Below, piece after piece: positions 51,098 to 60,299 of a stretch of DNA of 64,000 nt. Under the pieces are notes generated by a model that searched no databases, had not been told where the DNA came from, and saw only the letters and a program-made list of their open reading frames with translations. Origin of the DNA: DATMER01 sp963741305 (lineage in GTDB: Bacteria > Acidobacteriota > Thermoanaerobaculia > Multivoradales > UBA5704); contig CAVUHL010000003.1 of assembly GCA_963741305.1 (NCBI GenBank), positions 1,240,001 to 1,304,000 of the forward strand, given 5' to 3'. A program made the translations under genes and the position numbers. Positions within the stretch are counted from its first letter, which is position 1, and every line of letters begins with the position of its first letter.

Positions 51098-52342
51098 CTA
51101 CTTGTTGTCGAGCGCGAACCGGATCGTGAGCGTGAAGTAGACCGCGACCGGCTTGCCCTTCAGGGTGGCAGGCTGGAAGGTCCACTTCGCGACGGTATCC
51201 AAGGCCGACTTGTCGAGATCGGCGTTGCCGGACGACTTCCCGAGGGTCGGGTTCTGGACCCGGCCCTGCTCGTCGATCACGGTCTTGACGACGACGTTGC
51301 CTTCGATCTTGGCATCCCTGGCGCTCGCCGGATATTCCGGCTGCACCTTGTTCACGATCGTGGGCGGCTTGACGTCGCCCTCGACCTTCATCGGGTCCGC
51401 GGCCCAGGCCGTACCAGCCATGGGGAAGGCGAGGACGGCGAGGAATGCGGTCAGGGCCAGAAGCCCGGCGAACGTGGTCACGAGCGTTGCGATGCGTGAG
51501 CGTGACATGGGAACCTCCTTGCAGAGATAGGTCACCCGCTCGAGCAGGTGCCTGCGGTGAAAGAACGGCAGTCCGGGAACGGCGGCGGCCTGCCAGGAGC
51601 CGGCGAAGAGGCGGAGGGTTTCCAGATAGGCCCGGCGCGAGCCGGTCAGGCGGACGGCCTCGCGGTCGACCACCTGCTCGCGGCAGAGCGCGATCCGGGC
51701 GAGCAGCATCCAGACCCCCGGATGGAACCAGAGGAGGGCGCGCATCCCCTCCTCGAACAGCGCCGCGAGCCAGTCGCGGCGGCGGACGTGGATCAGCTCG
51801 TGGCAGAGGACCCCGCGCTGGGCCTCGACCGGAAGCTCCGGGAATCCGGCAGGGAGGAGGACCACCGGGCTCCGCCAGCCGAAAGTCACCGGGCTCTCCA
51901 CGCGCTCGGATACGAGCAGGAGCGCCCGTGCGCCCACGGTGTCCACGATCTCCAGGATCTCCGGCGCGAGGCGGGCGGGTAGAGCGCCGCGGCGCCAGGA
52001 GCGCAGGGTGAGCAGCCCGAGCCCGAGCCATGAGAGGCGAAGGAGGATGCCAACTCCGAGGACGCCCAGGAGCAGGTTCCCGGAGCTGTTCCCGCCCGTC
52101 TCCGCGAGCTGGCCCAGCCACTCTCCCGTGACCGTCATCTCCCCGGCGAAGGCCGCTCGCACCGGCTCCGGCTGGAGCAGGGGCAGCAACAGCACTGCCA
52201 CGAGCAGGCCCTGTCCGTACAGAAGGGCGGCGCGGGCGTCCCGCAGCCGGAACAGGCGGGGCAGCAGAAGGCCGACGCCCAGGATCAGGGAGCTCTGGAG
52301 GACGTACGCGGTCAGATCGGCGGTGAATTCGGTTGTGCTCAT
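51098..52342 (-). CDS. M56-family (BlaR1-like) metallopeptidase with C-terminal TonB domain
   Basis: A 414-residue membrane protein. The N-terminal half has several helices around a cytoplasmic zinc-peptidase motif (GVLCHELIHVRRRDW: HELIH is HExxH). One more helix (about 278-300) leads to a periplasmic TonB-type C-terminal domain (VQPEYPASARDAKIEGNV, then KWTFQPATLKGKPV). BlaR1 proteins normally carry a penicillin-binding sensor instead. The BlaI-like repressor gene overlaps its start by four bases (ATGA), so the peptidase presumably inactivates that repressor when the external domain is triggered. Ligand unknown. Confidence 0.85.
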   Translation of the reverse strand: MSTTEFTADLTAYVLQSSLILGVGLLLPRLFRLRDARAALLYGQGLLVAVLLLPLLQPEPVRAAFAGEMTVTGEWLGQLAETGGNSSGNLLLGVLGVGILLRLSWLGLGLLTLRSWRRGALPARLAPEILEIVDTVGARALLLVSERVESPVTFGWRSPVVLLPAGFPELPVEAQRGVLCHELIHVRRRDWLAALFEEGMRALLWFHPGVWMLLARIALCREQVVDREAVRLTGSRRAYLETLRLFAGSWQAAAVPGLPFFHRRHLLERVTYLCKEVPMSRSRIATLVTTFAGLLALTAFLAVLAFPMAGTAWAADPMKVEGDVKPPTIVNKVQPEYPASARDAKIEGNVVVKTVIDEQGRVQNPTLGKSSGNADLDKSALDTVAKWTFQPATLKGKPVAVYFTLTIRFALDNK

Positions 52343-52734
52343 GGCTCCTGGGGCTCCTCCTGGGTCTCGTCGTCGATCAGCCGGGAGATCTCCTTCAGAT
52401 CCTCCCTGGACAGCTTCTGCTCCTGGAGCAGGCTCAGCATCAGCGGCCGCGCCGCGCCGTCGAACACCCGGTCCACGAACTCCTGGACCATGCCTGAGAT
52501 CACCTGCGTCTGGGCCTGGGACGGCTCGTAAACGAAGGCTCGTCCCTCCGGCCGCTTCACCAGGTGTCCCTTGGTCTCCAGGATGTTCATCATGGTCATC
52601 ACGGTGGTGTAGGCCACGCCCTTGCGCTCCCGCAGTGTTTCGTAGACGTCGCGCACGGTGGCGGTCTTCCGCTCCCAGACCACCTTCATGATCTCCAGCT
52701 CCTGTTCGGTGAGGGTTCGGGCCTTGGTTCTCAT
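52339..52734 (-). CDS. BlaI/MecI-family transcriptional repressor
   Basis: A 131-residue winged-helix protein: LTEQELEIMKVVWERKTATV, VYETLRERKGVAYTTVMTMM and KRPEGRAFVYEPS match BlaI/MecI. Such dimers bind operators until an M56 peptidase triggers their loss. The start ATG is within a few bases of an operator-like palindrome (52737-52752), so the protein probably represses itself and the downstream M56-TonB gene. Confidence 0.9.
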   Translation of the reverse strand: MRTKARTLTEQELEIMKVVWERKTATVRDVYETLRERKGVAYTTVMTMMNILETKGHLVKRPEGRAFVYEPSQAQTQVISGMVQEFVDRVFDGAARPLMLSLLQEQKLSREDLKEISRLIDDETQEEPQEP

Positions 52735-52736
52735 TC

Positions 52737-52772
52737 TACTAATAAGTTAGTACTAGGTAGTTCGTCTGTCAA
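52737..52772 (-). promoter_or_regulatory. promoter and BlaI-type operator for the repressor operon
   Basis: On the minus strand: TTGACA (52772-52767) and TAACTT (52749-52744) with exactly 17 bp between. Overlapping the -10 is the palindrome TACTAATAAGTTAGTA (52737-52752), of the BlaI-box type. Transcription would start almost at the ATG (52734), implying little or no 5' leader. Confidence 0.8.
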
Positions 52773-52815
52773 TCGCTTGGACGGACGGGGAGCGGGAAAA
52801 GTTCCCGCGATCAAC

Positions 52816-54720
52816 TCAGGGACGGCGCCAGCGGTACAGCTCGAGGCGGTAGGGACGTACCGGGATGTCGGGCGGCGCCGGGACGCGCACCCTCTCCTCC
52901 TGGCCCGAGAGCTCGAAGCGCGGCGTCACGAGGCGGCGCCTCTTGCCGCGGCGGCCGGTCTCGGTGAGGGGAAGGCGCCGGCCCCCGGGCTCGATGCGCA
53001 GGGCATCCACCGGGCCCGCCTCCCTGGGCACCCAGACCACGAGGGAGGCGACCTCGCCCGTCTTGAGCCCCGTGGGCATGCGGCCGGCGAGTGCGCGCGC
53101 CGGGCCGGGCCGGCCGAGAGGGAGCTGCTCGGGCGCGGACGCCGGCACCCAGGGATGGAGCAGCAGGACCACGGCCTCGCCGCGGCTGTCGAAGGGCGCG
53201 CCGGAGATCACCTGGGCCCGGCCTCCGCGCAGGAGCGCCTCGCGGCCGCGGTAGAACTCGGCGTCCTTTCCCTGGAAACGGTGGCGGAAAAAGACCTCCG
53301 CGTCCGCCCTCTCGAGCGTGGCCGGATCGATCTTCGAGAGCCGTGCCGCGCCGGTCGTGATGGCCCGGTCCGAGCCGTGGGTCAGCCGGAGCGCTCCCCC
53401 CTGGTTTTCATAGATCACCTGCCGCAGCTCCAGAGGCGCCAGCTCGGCGGTCAGAGCGTCGCCCGCCGCCGCCCAGGTCGTGGGCACGACCCGCTCGTAG
53501 ACGAGGTCCGCTTGCCTGGAGACGAGAAGGGCCGCGAGGAGCAGGCAGACAGCTGCCGTGGCCGTACGCAGATGGGCGGCGCGCTCGGCGAGGAGCTGCC
53601 AGAGCGTGACAAAGGCCCAGGCCGCGAACAGCGACGAGAAGGGGGCGACGAGCAGATAGTTCTGCCCCCGGAACAGAGTCGTTGCCGCGGAATGGAAGGC
53701 GGAGTATCCCAGGAACGACACCAGGGCAAGCGAGGCCCCGAGCCGCGTCTCCGGGCTCCAGTCCGCGGGACGGAAAACCTTCCAGGTCAGCCCGAGAAGC
53801 CCGGCGGCTGCGAAGGCCGCCACGATCGGACCATGGTGCTCGACGAGGAACTGCACCTGCTGCGTGAGCACGTCGAGATGCCCCGTGCCCCGCTGCCTGG
53901 CGTTTCCGGAATAGTGGGTGACCTGCTTGGGGATGTACTCCAGGACCACGCCCAGGTACGGGTTCAGGATGACGAACACGAGCACGGAGGCGAGCCCGGC
54001 CAGGATGAGCCAGAGCCACAACTTCCGGTCGCGCCAGCCGCGGGCGAGCACGAATCCCGTGATCGGGATGGCCGCGCCGACGCCCGTGTACTTGGTGGCC
54101 ACGGCAAGCCCCACCCCGATCCCGACCTTGAGGAAGCGCCGCACCGAGGGCCGGAAAACCGCGTCCAGGGTCCAGTAGAAGGTCACCAGGGCGAGGAGCA
54201 GCACCAGGATGTCGGGCTTGAACTGGGTCGAGCTGAGCACATGGCGCGGAAATGCGGACATGGCCGCCGCGGCCAGGAGCCCGATTTCGGGGGAGAAGAT
54301 CCGCCGGCCGATGAGGAAGAGCACCCAGAGGCTCAGCACCCCATAGGTCACGTTGCACAGCCGGGCCAGCAGGTACGCGGTGGGGGAGTAGCGGTCAGCC
54401 GTCTTGCCGTAGATCGAGAGCGCCTGGATGCCCGTGGCGCGGTGGAGCGCCTGGCTGGCCGCGAGGATCGCGGTCTGCGGCAGGTAGGAGAGGCTCAGGT
54501 AATAGGCCTGGCCGGGCTGCCAGTTGCCCTGGCGCAGGATCAGGGAGACGTTGCGGAAGGTATAGCGCTCGTCGTAGTAGCGCCCGGCGCGAAGCCCTTG
54601 GCTCGCATCCCAGGCCCGGAGCGCGAAGCTCACGAGGAGCAGCGCGGCCAGTGCTGGACCGACCCAACCCGGCGAACGCTGCGGACTGGGATCCAGTCGA
54701 TCCGGCGACAGGGTCTCCAT
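52816..54720 (-). CDS. GT39-family (PMT_2-like) membrane glycosyltransferase
   Basis: A 634-residue protein with about 11 membrane helices from residue 20 to 400 and a soluble beta-rich C-terminus. The first external loop has RYYDERYTFRNV, where Asp-Glu is the catalytic acidic motif of GT-C enzymes of the GT39/PMT type. These use polyprenyl-phosphate sugars to modify proteins or lipids. The C-terminal region (about 430-634) with repeated Arg and Gly is unfamiliar. It is divergent from the nucleotidyltransferase gene by 23 bp. Confidence 0.82.
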   Translation of the reverse strand: METLSPDRLDPSPQRSPGWVGPALAALLLVSFALRAWDASQGLRAGRYYDERYTFRNVSLILRQGNWQPGQAYYLSLSYLPQTAILAASQALHRATGIQALSIYGKTADRYSPTAYLLARLCNVTYGVLSLWVLFLIGRRIFSPEIGLLAAAAMSAFPRHVLSSTQFKPDILVLLLALVTFYWTLDAVFRPSVRRFLKVGIGVGLAVATKYTGVGAAIPITGFVLARGWRDRKLWLWLILAGLASVLVFVILNPYLGVVLEYIPKQVTHYSGNARQRGTGHLDVLTQQVQFLVEHHGPIVAAFAAAGLLGLTWKVFRPADWSPETRLGASLALVSFLGYSAFHSAATTLFRGQNYLLVAPFSSLFAAWAFVTLWQLLAERAAHLRTATAAVCLLLAALLVSRQADLVYERVVPTTWAAAGDALTAELAPLELRQVIYENQGGALRLTHGSDRAITTGAARLSKIDPATLERADAEVFFRHRFQGKDAEFYRGREALLRGGRAQVISGAPFDSRGEAVVLLLHPWVPASAPEQLPLGRPGPARALAGRMPTGLKTGEVASLVVWVPREAGPVDALRIEPGGRRLPLTETGRRGKRRRLVTPRFELSGQEERVRVPAPPDIPVRPYRLELYRWRRP

Positions 54721-54743
54721 GTGTTTCGAGGGCGGATGATAGC

Positions 54744-55523
54744 ATGCGCTTCCGCATGAGCATCGATCGCAACGTCCTCGGCCTCATCCCTGCCGCGGGC
54801 CGCGCGGAGCGGCTGGGGCGGTTGCCGTGCAGCAAGGAGCTGCTGCCCATCGGCTTCCGGGAGACGCCGCCCAAGGTGGCCTGCCATTACCTGCTGGACA
54901 GATTCCGCGCCGCGGGCATCCGCCGGGCTTTCCTCGTCCTCCACGAGTCCAAGTGGGACGTTGCCCGCTACTTCGGGACTGGCGCGATGGCGGACATGGC
55001 CCTCGCCTATCTCTCCATCCCCGGCTCCCGCAGCGTGCCCGAGACCCTCGACAACGCCTTTCCCTTCGTTCAGGACTCTCTCGTGGCGCTCGGCTTCCCA
55101 GACTGCCTGTTCGAGCCGGCCGACGCCTACGCCCGGCTTCTGGAGCGGCAGGCAGCCACCGGGGCCGACCTCGTCCTCGGCCTCTTTCCGACCGAGCGGT
55201 GCCGGACGACGGACATGGTTGATTGCGGGCCGGACGGCCGGGTGCGGCGGATCGAGGTGAGGCCGGAGAGCACGTCGCTGCGCTACAACTGGCTGATTGC
55301 GGTCTGGACGCCGGTTTTTACCCGACATCTTCACGAGGCGGTGAGGTCGTCACTCCAGGAGCCGCCGGAGGGTACTGAGCTCCAGATCGGCGCGGTGGTG
55401 CGGTCGGCGGTAGAGAGCGGGCTGCATACGGAGGGCGTAGAGTTTCCCGAGGGATGGTTCCGCGATATCGGCACGCCTGGGGACCTGGCGGCGGCGATGG
55501 GCCAAGGACCTCAAGGACTCTAA
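54744..55523 (+). CDS. nucleotidyltransferase of the glucose-1-phosphate thymidylyltransferase type
   Basis: A 259-residue protein. LGLIPAAGRAERLGRLPCSK is a nucleotidyltransferase signature in which the Lys contacts the phosphate (usual form GxGTRLxxxTxxxPK), and ELLPIG and GWFRDIGTP fit too. Start chosen at the ATG at 54744, 12 bases after a GAGGGCGG; an ATG at 54756 is also possible. It should make an activated sugar nucleotide for the genes downstream. The stop is followed by a 31-bp perfect-centre palindrome that may end transcription. Confidence 0.75.
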   Translation: MRFRMSIDRNVLGLIPAAGRAERLGRLPCSKELLPIGFRETPPKVACHYLLDRFRAAGIRRAFLVLHESKWDVARYFGTGAMADMALAYLSIPGSRSVPETLDNAFPFVQDSLVALGFPDCLFEPADAYARLLERQAATGADLVLGLFPTERCRTTDMVDCGPDGRVRRIEVRPESTSLRYNWLIAVWTPVFTRHLHEAVRSSLQEPPEGTELQIGAVVRSAVESGLHTEGVEFPEGWFRDIGTPGDLAAAMGQGPQGL

Positions 55524-55580
55524 GGACAATAAGGACGTCCTTGCTGTCCTTGGAGTCCCTGGTGTCCTTTTGGTCCTTTC
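55501..55580. terminator. inverted repeat of AAGGAC/GTCCTT units
   Basis: The sequence reads as repeated AAGGAC-type units up to 55536, then mirror GTCCTT units from 55537, with no loop: arms of about 31 bp with a few mismatches. It overlaps the last codons of the nucleotidyltransferase gene. It could fold as a long hairpin and act as a terminator or cruciform. Confidence 0.6.
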
Positions 55581-55608
55581 CGTCCGGGAACAGTAAGATC
55601 CGCAGGCC

Positions 55609-56619
55609 ATGCAGAAAGTCCGACTTGCCGTGCTGGGCTGCGGAGCGGTAGCCCAGATCCATCACCTGCCCGCGATCTCCGCCTCGGAGCATGCCGAGGC
55701 CGCGGTGGTGGTGGATGCCGATGCCGCCCGCGCCCGCACCGTGGCCGAGCGTTTTGGGGTGCCTGCCTCCGCTACCGACTACCGGGAGATCCTGGACAGG
55801 GTCGATGCCGCGGTGATCGCCTTGCCCAACAGCCTGCACGCGCCGGTCGCGGTCGATCTGCTCCGCCGCGGGGTGCCCGTGCTGGTGGAGAAGCCCATGG
55901 CCCTCTCGGTCCGCGAGTGTGACGAGATGATCGCCGCGGCCGAGGCCGGTGGCACTGCCCTCGCCGTGGGGCTCGACTTCCGCTTCTTCGACTCCACTCA
56001 CTTCGTAAAGGACTTCCTGGCCGAGGGGCTCCTTGGCGAGCTACGGGGCTTCGACCTGCGCCAGGGAGTGATCCCGCGCTGGCCATTCGCCACCGATTTC
56101 CTCCTCCGCAAGGAGACCGCGGGCGGCGGTGTGCTCGCCGACTTCGGGGTGCATGTCCTCGACCTTCTCCTTGTCTGGTTGGGGGATTGGGCCGCGATCG
56201 ACTACCGCGACGACGCCGAGGGGGGGATCGAGTCCGACTGCGAGCTTCTTCTCCAAATGCGCTCGGGGCTCGAGGGGATCGCCGAGATCAGCCGTACCCG
56301 CAACCTGCGGAACACCTGCATCTTCGAAGGTGAGCGCGCCACCCTGGAGGTCGGCATCTGGGATCCCGATCCGACGATCACGCTGCGTTTCGGCAATCAG
56401 GAGACCTCTCTGGCCGGCCATGCGGGGGCCTTGAGGCTGACCTTCCAAGATGTGTTCGTACGCCAGATCGACGACTTTGCCATGGCCATCCGCGAGGGTC
56501 GCGAGCCCCTTGTGCCGGGTAGCGAGGGGCGGCGATCGCAGGAATTGATCGAGGCCTGCTACGCGGCTCGCCAGCCGCTGGAGCTACCCTGGTCGAACCC
56601 TTCGGAGCTGGTTCGATGA
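55609..56619 (+). CDS. Gfo/Idh/MocA-family oxidoreductase
   Basis: A 336-residue protein with a Rossmann fold (VRLAVLGCGAVAQIHHLPAI) and VEKPMALSVRECDEM, in which EKP carries the catalytic Lys of the family. The C-terminal domain begins around residue 125 (LDFRFFDSTHF). These enzymes oxidise or reduce sugars or inositol using NAD(P). The overlap of its stop with the start of the next gene (ATGA) places it in an operon with the SDR protein and flippase, suggesting sugar processing for a glycan. Confidence 0.87.
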   Translation: MQKVRLAVLGCGAVAQIHHLPAISASEHAEAAVVVDADAARARTVAERFGVPASATDYREILDRVDAAVIALPNSLHAPVAVDLLRRGVPVLVEKPMALSVRECDEMIAAAEAGGTALAVGLDFRFFDSTHFVKDFLAEGLLGELRGFDLRQGVIPRWPFATDFLLRKETAGGGVLADFGVHVLDLLLVWLGDWAAIDYRDDAEGGIESDCELLLQMRSGLEGIAEISRTRNLRNTCIFEGERATLEVGIWDPDPTITLRFGNQETSLAGHAGALRLTFQDVFVRQIDDFAMAIREGREPLVPGSEGRRSQELIEACYAARQPLELPWSNPSELVR

Positions 56620-57779
56620 GGGCGCTGGTCACCGGCGCCTCGGGCTTCATCGGCGGACGGCTCGTGGAGCGCCTGGTGCGCCAGGGAGCGGATGTGCATG
56701 TCCTGGTGCGCAATCCGGCCTCCGCCGCGCGCCTGGCCCGCTTTCCTCTTACCTTCCACCTCGGCGACGTGACCAACACCGTCGACCTGGACAAGGCGGT
56801 CAAGGGCTGCGACCTGGTCTTTCACTGCGCCTATGGCACCACCGGCAGCCAGAAGCGCCGCGCCTGGGTCAATCGGGTGGGGACCGAGCGCACTCTTGAA
56901 GCCGCGCACCGGGCCGGTGTGAAGCGGGTGGTCAACCTCAGCACCCTCATGGTCTATGGCCAGACCGCGGACGGCGACCTCGACGAGACTGCGCCCCGCC
57001 GCCGCTTCGGCAATGCCTACTCGGACAGCAAGCTCGACGCCGAGGGGATCGCCCTCCAGTACTCCCGCTCAGGCCGGGTGCCTGTGACCACTCTCCAGCC
57101 CACGGCGGTCTACGGCCCTTATGGCGGCGTCTGGACGGTTCAGCCTTTGGCGACGCTCAAGACCGGCCGCATGATCCTGGTCAACGGCGGCGACGGTTTG
57201 GCGAACGCGGTCTATGTGGACGACCTCGTGAGCGCCATGCTCCTGGCGGCAGAGAAAGATGCGGCGGTGGGGGAGGCTTTCCTGATCTCCGGCCCCGAGG
57301 CCGTGACCTGGCGGGATCTCTATGGCCGCTTCGCCCGCATGCTTGGCGATGGCCCCGAGCGCACGGTCTCGATGACGATCGAAGAGGCCCAGGCCCAGTA
57401 CAAGAAGCACCAGCGGGAGACGAGCCGCTTCCACCAGGAATTCCTCCGGACTTTCAAGCAGGACCGCGGCTTCCGCGACCGGCTCATGGCCACCCGCGAG
57501 CTCATGGCCCTGCGCGAGCTCGCCAGCTCCGTGCTGCCCGAGGGCGTCCAGGACCGGATCAAGGGAAAGATGTCCGGCGGGGGAGGCCGACCGGCGACGC
57601 CGGAGGAGAAGGGCCTTCCCATCCATCCGCTCACGCCGCAGATGATCGGCTTCTTCGCCGCGAAGACCCGGGTGCGGATCGACAAGGCCCGGCGGATATT
57701 GGGTTACGAGCCGGCCTTCTCGCTGGAGAGAGGGATGGAGCTCACCGAGCAGTGGGCCCGCTGGGCGAACCTTCTGTGA
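56616..57779 (+). CDS. extended-SDR NAD-dependent epimerase/dehydratase
   Basis: A 387-residue protein. Residues 1-10 (ALVTGASGFIGGRLVERL) are the NAD-binding motif; NAYSDSKLDAEG holds the YxxxK-like region, here Tyr-Ser-Asp-Ser-Lys, with catalytic Tyr and Lys. It is likely a sugar-nucleotide epimerase or dehydratase. A Ser/Gly/Lys-rich insert (SGGGGRPATPEEKG) lies near residue 330. The stop overlaps the next gene's GTG. Confidence 0.87.
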   Translation: MRALVTGASGFIGGRLVERLVRQGADVHVLVRNPASAARLARFPLTFHLGDVTNTVDLDKAVKGCDLVFHCAYGTTGSQKRRAWVNRVGTERTLEAAHRAGVKRVVNLSTLMVYGQTADGDLDETAPRRRFGNAYSDSKLDAEGIALQYSRSGRVPVTTLQPTAVYGPYGGVWTVQPLATLKTGRMILVNGGDGLANAVYVDDLVSAMLLAAEKDAAVGEAFLISGPEAVTWRDLYGRFARMLGDGPERTVSMTIEEAQAQYKKHQRETSRFHQEFLRTFKQDRGFRDRLMATRELMALRELASSVLPEGVQDRIKGKMSGGGGRPATPEEKGLPIHPLTPQMIGFFAAKTRVRIDKARRILGYEPAFSLERGMELTEQWARWANLL

Positions 57780-59164
57780 GCACCGAGCAGCGCATCCTGC
57801 GCTCGACCTTCGCGGGCTATGCGATCCAGCTCGCCCGGATGCTGATCGGCTTCTTCGCCAAGCTGGCCCTCGCCCGGCTCATCCTGCCGACAGAGCACGG
57901 CCTTTACGACGAGGCGCTGCGCATCGTCACGGTCGCTTCGGCCGTGCGCGACCTCGGGCTGCCCTACCACCTGGTGCGCGACAGCCGCCGGCCGTACGGC
58001 ACCGTCCTCGCCTCGACCCTGGTGCTGGGCCTGTTGATCTCGGTCCTGCTGATCCTGGGCGCGCCCGCCGCCGGGTTCCTGAACCCCGATCTGCCGAAGG
58101 TGCTCCAGGTTTTCGCGGTCTGGGTCTTCCTCGACGGCCTCGCGGTGGTGCCAAAGGCGTTCTTCGAGCGCGAGCTGACGATCGGCCGGCTCGTGGGGCC
58201 GGAAGTGCTGCGCGGCGTGGCGATCGCTGTCGTCTCCATTGGCCTGGCCTGGAAAGGCTGGGGCGTCTGGGCCTTCGTGGCGGGCGATCTCGCGGGCGCG
58301 CTGCTCCTGGCGGCCTACTCCTGGTGGCAGGTCTGGGGCAAGATCCCACTGCGCGCCGAGCTGAAGATCCTGCCCGACCTGATCCGCCGCAGCTCATGGC
58401 TCTTCTGGATCTGGATCTCGCTCCAGCTCGTCACCTACATCGACATCTACATCATCGAGATTTTTGGCGACACCAGTACGGTGGGCCTCTATGGCAAGGC
58501 CTACATGCTCGCCTTCCTGGTGGCGACGATCGTCTATCCGCGGGCGCTCTTTCCTACGCTGGTGGAGTACCTGGAAGACCGTCCCCGCTTCCTGGAGGTC
58601 TTCCGGCTGAGCACGCTGCAGCTTCTGGGCTGCCAGGTGGTGGCGAGCTACTTTCTGTTCTTCAACGCCGAGAAGGTGATCTGGGTCCTGCTGGGGGACA
58701 CGTGGGCCGGTGCGGCGCCGCTGCTCCGGGTGATCGCCTTCATCCCCTTCTTCGACCAGTTCACCATCCTGGGCGGCGAGATGCTCAAGGCGCGCCATCG
58801 GGACCGGGTGTGGCTGGGCATCATGCTGCTGAACCTGGTCTCCCTGGTGGGATTCGGGATCGCCTTCACGCAGCGCTGGGGCGCGGCGGGCATGGGCGCC
58901 GCCAACTACCTGCTCGTGGGGAACCTATGGATGGCCTGGGAGGTGGCGCGGGAATTCGGCCCGCGCTTCCGGCAGCTGCTGGGCGATCTCGCCCTGGTCT
59001 ACCTGGCGCCGCTGCCCTTCTTCGCGCTGGCGGCCTGGCTCTTCGAAGCAGGCAGCTGGCCGCGCTTCGCGGCTTCGCTGGCGGCGGCGGCTTTCGCCGC
59101 CGCCGTGCTGGTCTTCCTCTACTGGAAGCCGTTCCGGGCGTTCTTCGGACGCCCGGCTTCTTGA
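57776..59164 (+). CDS. oligosaccharide flippase-like membrane protein
   Basis: A 462-residue protein with about 12-14 membrane helices, in the MATE/Wzx-like polysaccharide exporter superfamily (TFAGYAIQLARMLIGFFAKL at the start; FFDQFTILGGEMLKARHRDR late). GTG start overlaps the upstream stop (GTGA). It probably moves a lipid-linked sugar unit across the inner membrane, consistent with the nucleotidyltransferase, oxidoreductase and SDR genes upstream. The stop is 1 bp from that of the convergent gene 59166-60218. Confidence 0.85.
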   Translation: MSTEQRILRSTFAGYAIQLARMLIGFFAKLALARLILPTEHGLYDEALRIVTVASAVRDLGLPYHLVRDSRRPYGTVLASTLVLGLLISVLLILGAPAAGFLNPDLPKVLQVFAVWVFLDGLAVVPKAFFERELTIGRLVGPEVLRGVAIAVVSIGLAWKGWGVWAFVAGDLAGALLLAAYSWWQVWGKIPLRAELKILPDLIRRSSWLFWIWISLQLVTYIDIYIIEIFGDTSTVGLYGKAYMLAFLVATIVYPRALFPTLVEYLEDRPRFLEVFRLSTLQLLGCQVVASYFLFFNAEKVIWVLLGDTWAGAAPLLRVIAFIPFFDQFTILGGEMLKARHRDRVWLGIMLLNLVSLVGFGIAFTQRWGAAGMGAANYLLVGNLWMAWEVAREFGPRFRQLLGDLALVYLAPLPFFALAAWLFEAGSWPRFAASLAAAAFAAAVLVFLYWKPFRAFFGRPAS

Positions 59165-59165
59165 T

Positions 59166-60218
59166 CTATTTCTGAACCATCGTCAGGCGCATGTTGGAGT
59201 ACCTCCAACCATAGGTGGGAACCGCCGGCCTGCCTTTCCCGGGATTGTGCTCGCCGAAATGGCCGAACTCCACGAAGAGGGAGCTGTCGCTCCACCTGTT
59301 CTTCTTGGGGATCAGCAGGCTCAGGCCTCTGGCCGTGGCCACGAGCTCTGCGCTTTCGAGCTTGCCACCGTTGTTGACACCGAAATGAGCTTTCCGGCTC
59401 CCGGCATCGTACGCGTAGATCATGCTGTAGGTCGTCGAGCCGCCCATCACCAGATTGGCCGGCCTCAGCCTGCCGGTCGTGGGCTTGGGGGCGTCGACGT
59501 TCTGGTTCATGGCGAAGAAGTTGGCGCCCTGCCCGAACACGTTGATGTTGCCCACCGTGTTGCGGACATAGCTGCCCCGGTGGAGCCAGACTAGGTTATG
59601 ACTGCCGGGCGCGTACTGGGGGTTCCACAGTCCGGGAGTGACGTCCCATTCGAGAATCAGCTTGTCCAGGACGAGATCCCTCGGGATGTTGATGCAGACC
59701 ACTCCGATCCGGTTGTCTGGCGTAGGGATATGGATGTCTCCAGGCAGGACGGTCTTGAGGACGCGAGGATCCGGGAATATGGGATTCGCGTCGACAGTGA
59801 ACTTGCAAGGCGCGCCTGGGCCGCTCCCCTCGCCCCAGATCGCTTTCGGTTCATCCTTCCCGGCCGCGGCAGCGTAGGGATGGAAGGTTTGATCGCAGGA
59901 CACCTGGGCATCGGCGACCTTGCTCAGGCTCGAACGTCCGGCAAAGTCGATCTGGGCACTGGAGCCGGCCGGAACTTTCAATACTGCCTCGTCGAGGACG
60001 ACGCCCGCGGCGTCCAGGAGCCGGGCCTGGCACTGGGCCGGCCGGTTTCCAGGCACGGCCGCGCCCACGACCAGAAGACGATAGCTTTCTCGCTCCAACC
60101 CGGTGAGAGCGGCCATGCCTCCAGCGGGGTGCAGATCCTTGTCTAGCCGGTCCGCGGTGATGATGGGAACAGCAAGGCAGAGGGAAAGGGCGAACAGCGA
60201 GAGGACGAGTCTAATCAC
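59166..60218 (-). CDS. secreted protein of a tandem paralogous family, member 1
   Basis: A 350-residue secreted protein. GTG at 60218 is the better start (AGGAGG 6 bases upstream); a TTG at 60224 is too close. After the signal peptide (LVLSLFALSLCLAVPII), a region of about 110 residues is followed by a conserved C-terminal domain: LILEWDVTPGLWN, SHNLVWLHRGSYVRNTVGN, NVFGQ, MNQNVD, and FGHFGEHNPG, ending GWRYSNMRLTM. The same motif order occurs in the three proteins upstream. The fold looks like a beta-sandwich. Function unknown; I do not recognise the family. Confidence 0.65.
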   Translation of the reverse strand: MIRLVLSLFALSLCLAVPIITADRLDKDLHPAGGMAALTGLERESYRLLVVGAAVPGNRPAQCQARLLDAAGVVLDEAVLKVPAGSSAQIDFAGRSSLSKVADAQVSCDQTFHPYAAAAGKDEPKAIWGEGSGPGAPCKFTVDANPIFPDPRVLKTVLPGDIHIPTPDNRIGVVCINIPRDLVLDKLILEWDVTPGLWNPQYAPGSHNLVWLHRGSYVRNTVGNINVFGQGANFFAMNQNVDAPKPTTGRLRPANLVMGGSTTYSMIYAYDAGSRKAHFGVNNGGKLESAELVATARGLSLLIPKKNRWSDSSLFVEFGHFGEHNPGKGRPAVPTYGWRYSNMRLTMVQK

Positions 60219-60299
60219 AGACAACCTCCTACAGGGCCGCGAGCGGCGTCTTACGGACTCATGACTTTAGCTCCTATTACTATATCGCAATCAGCGGCG

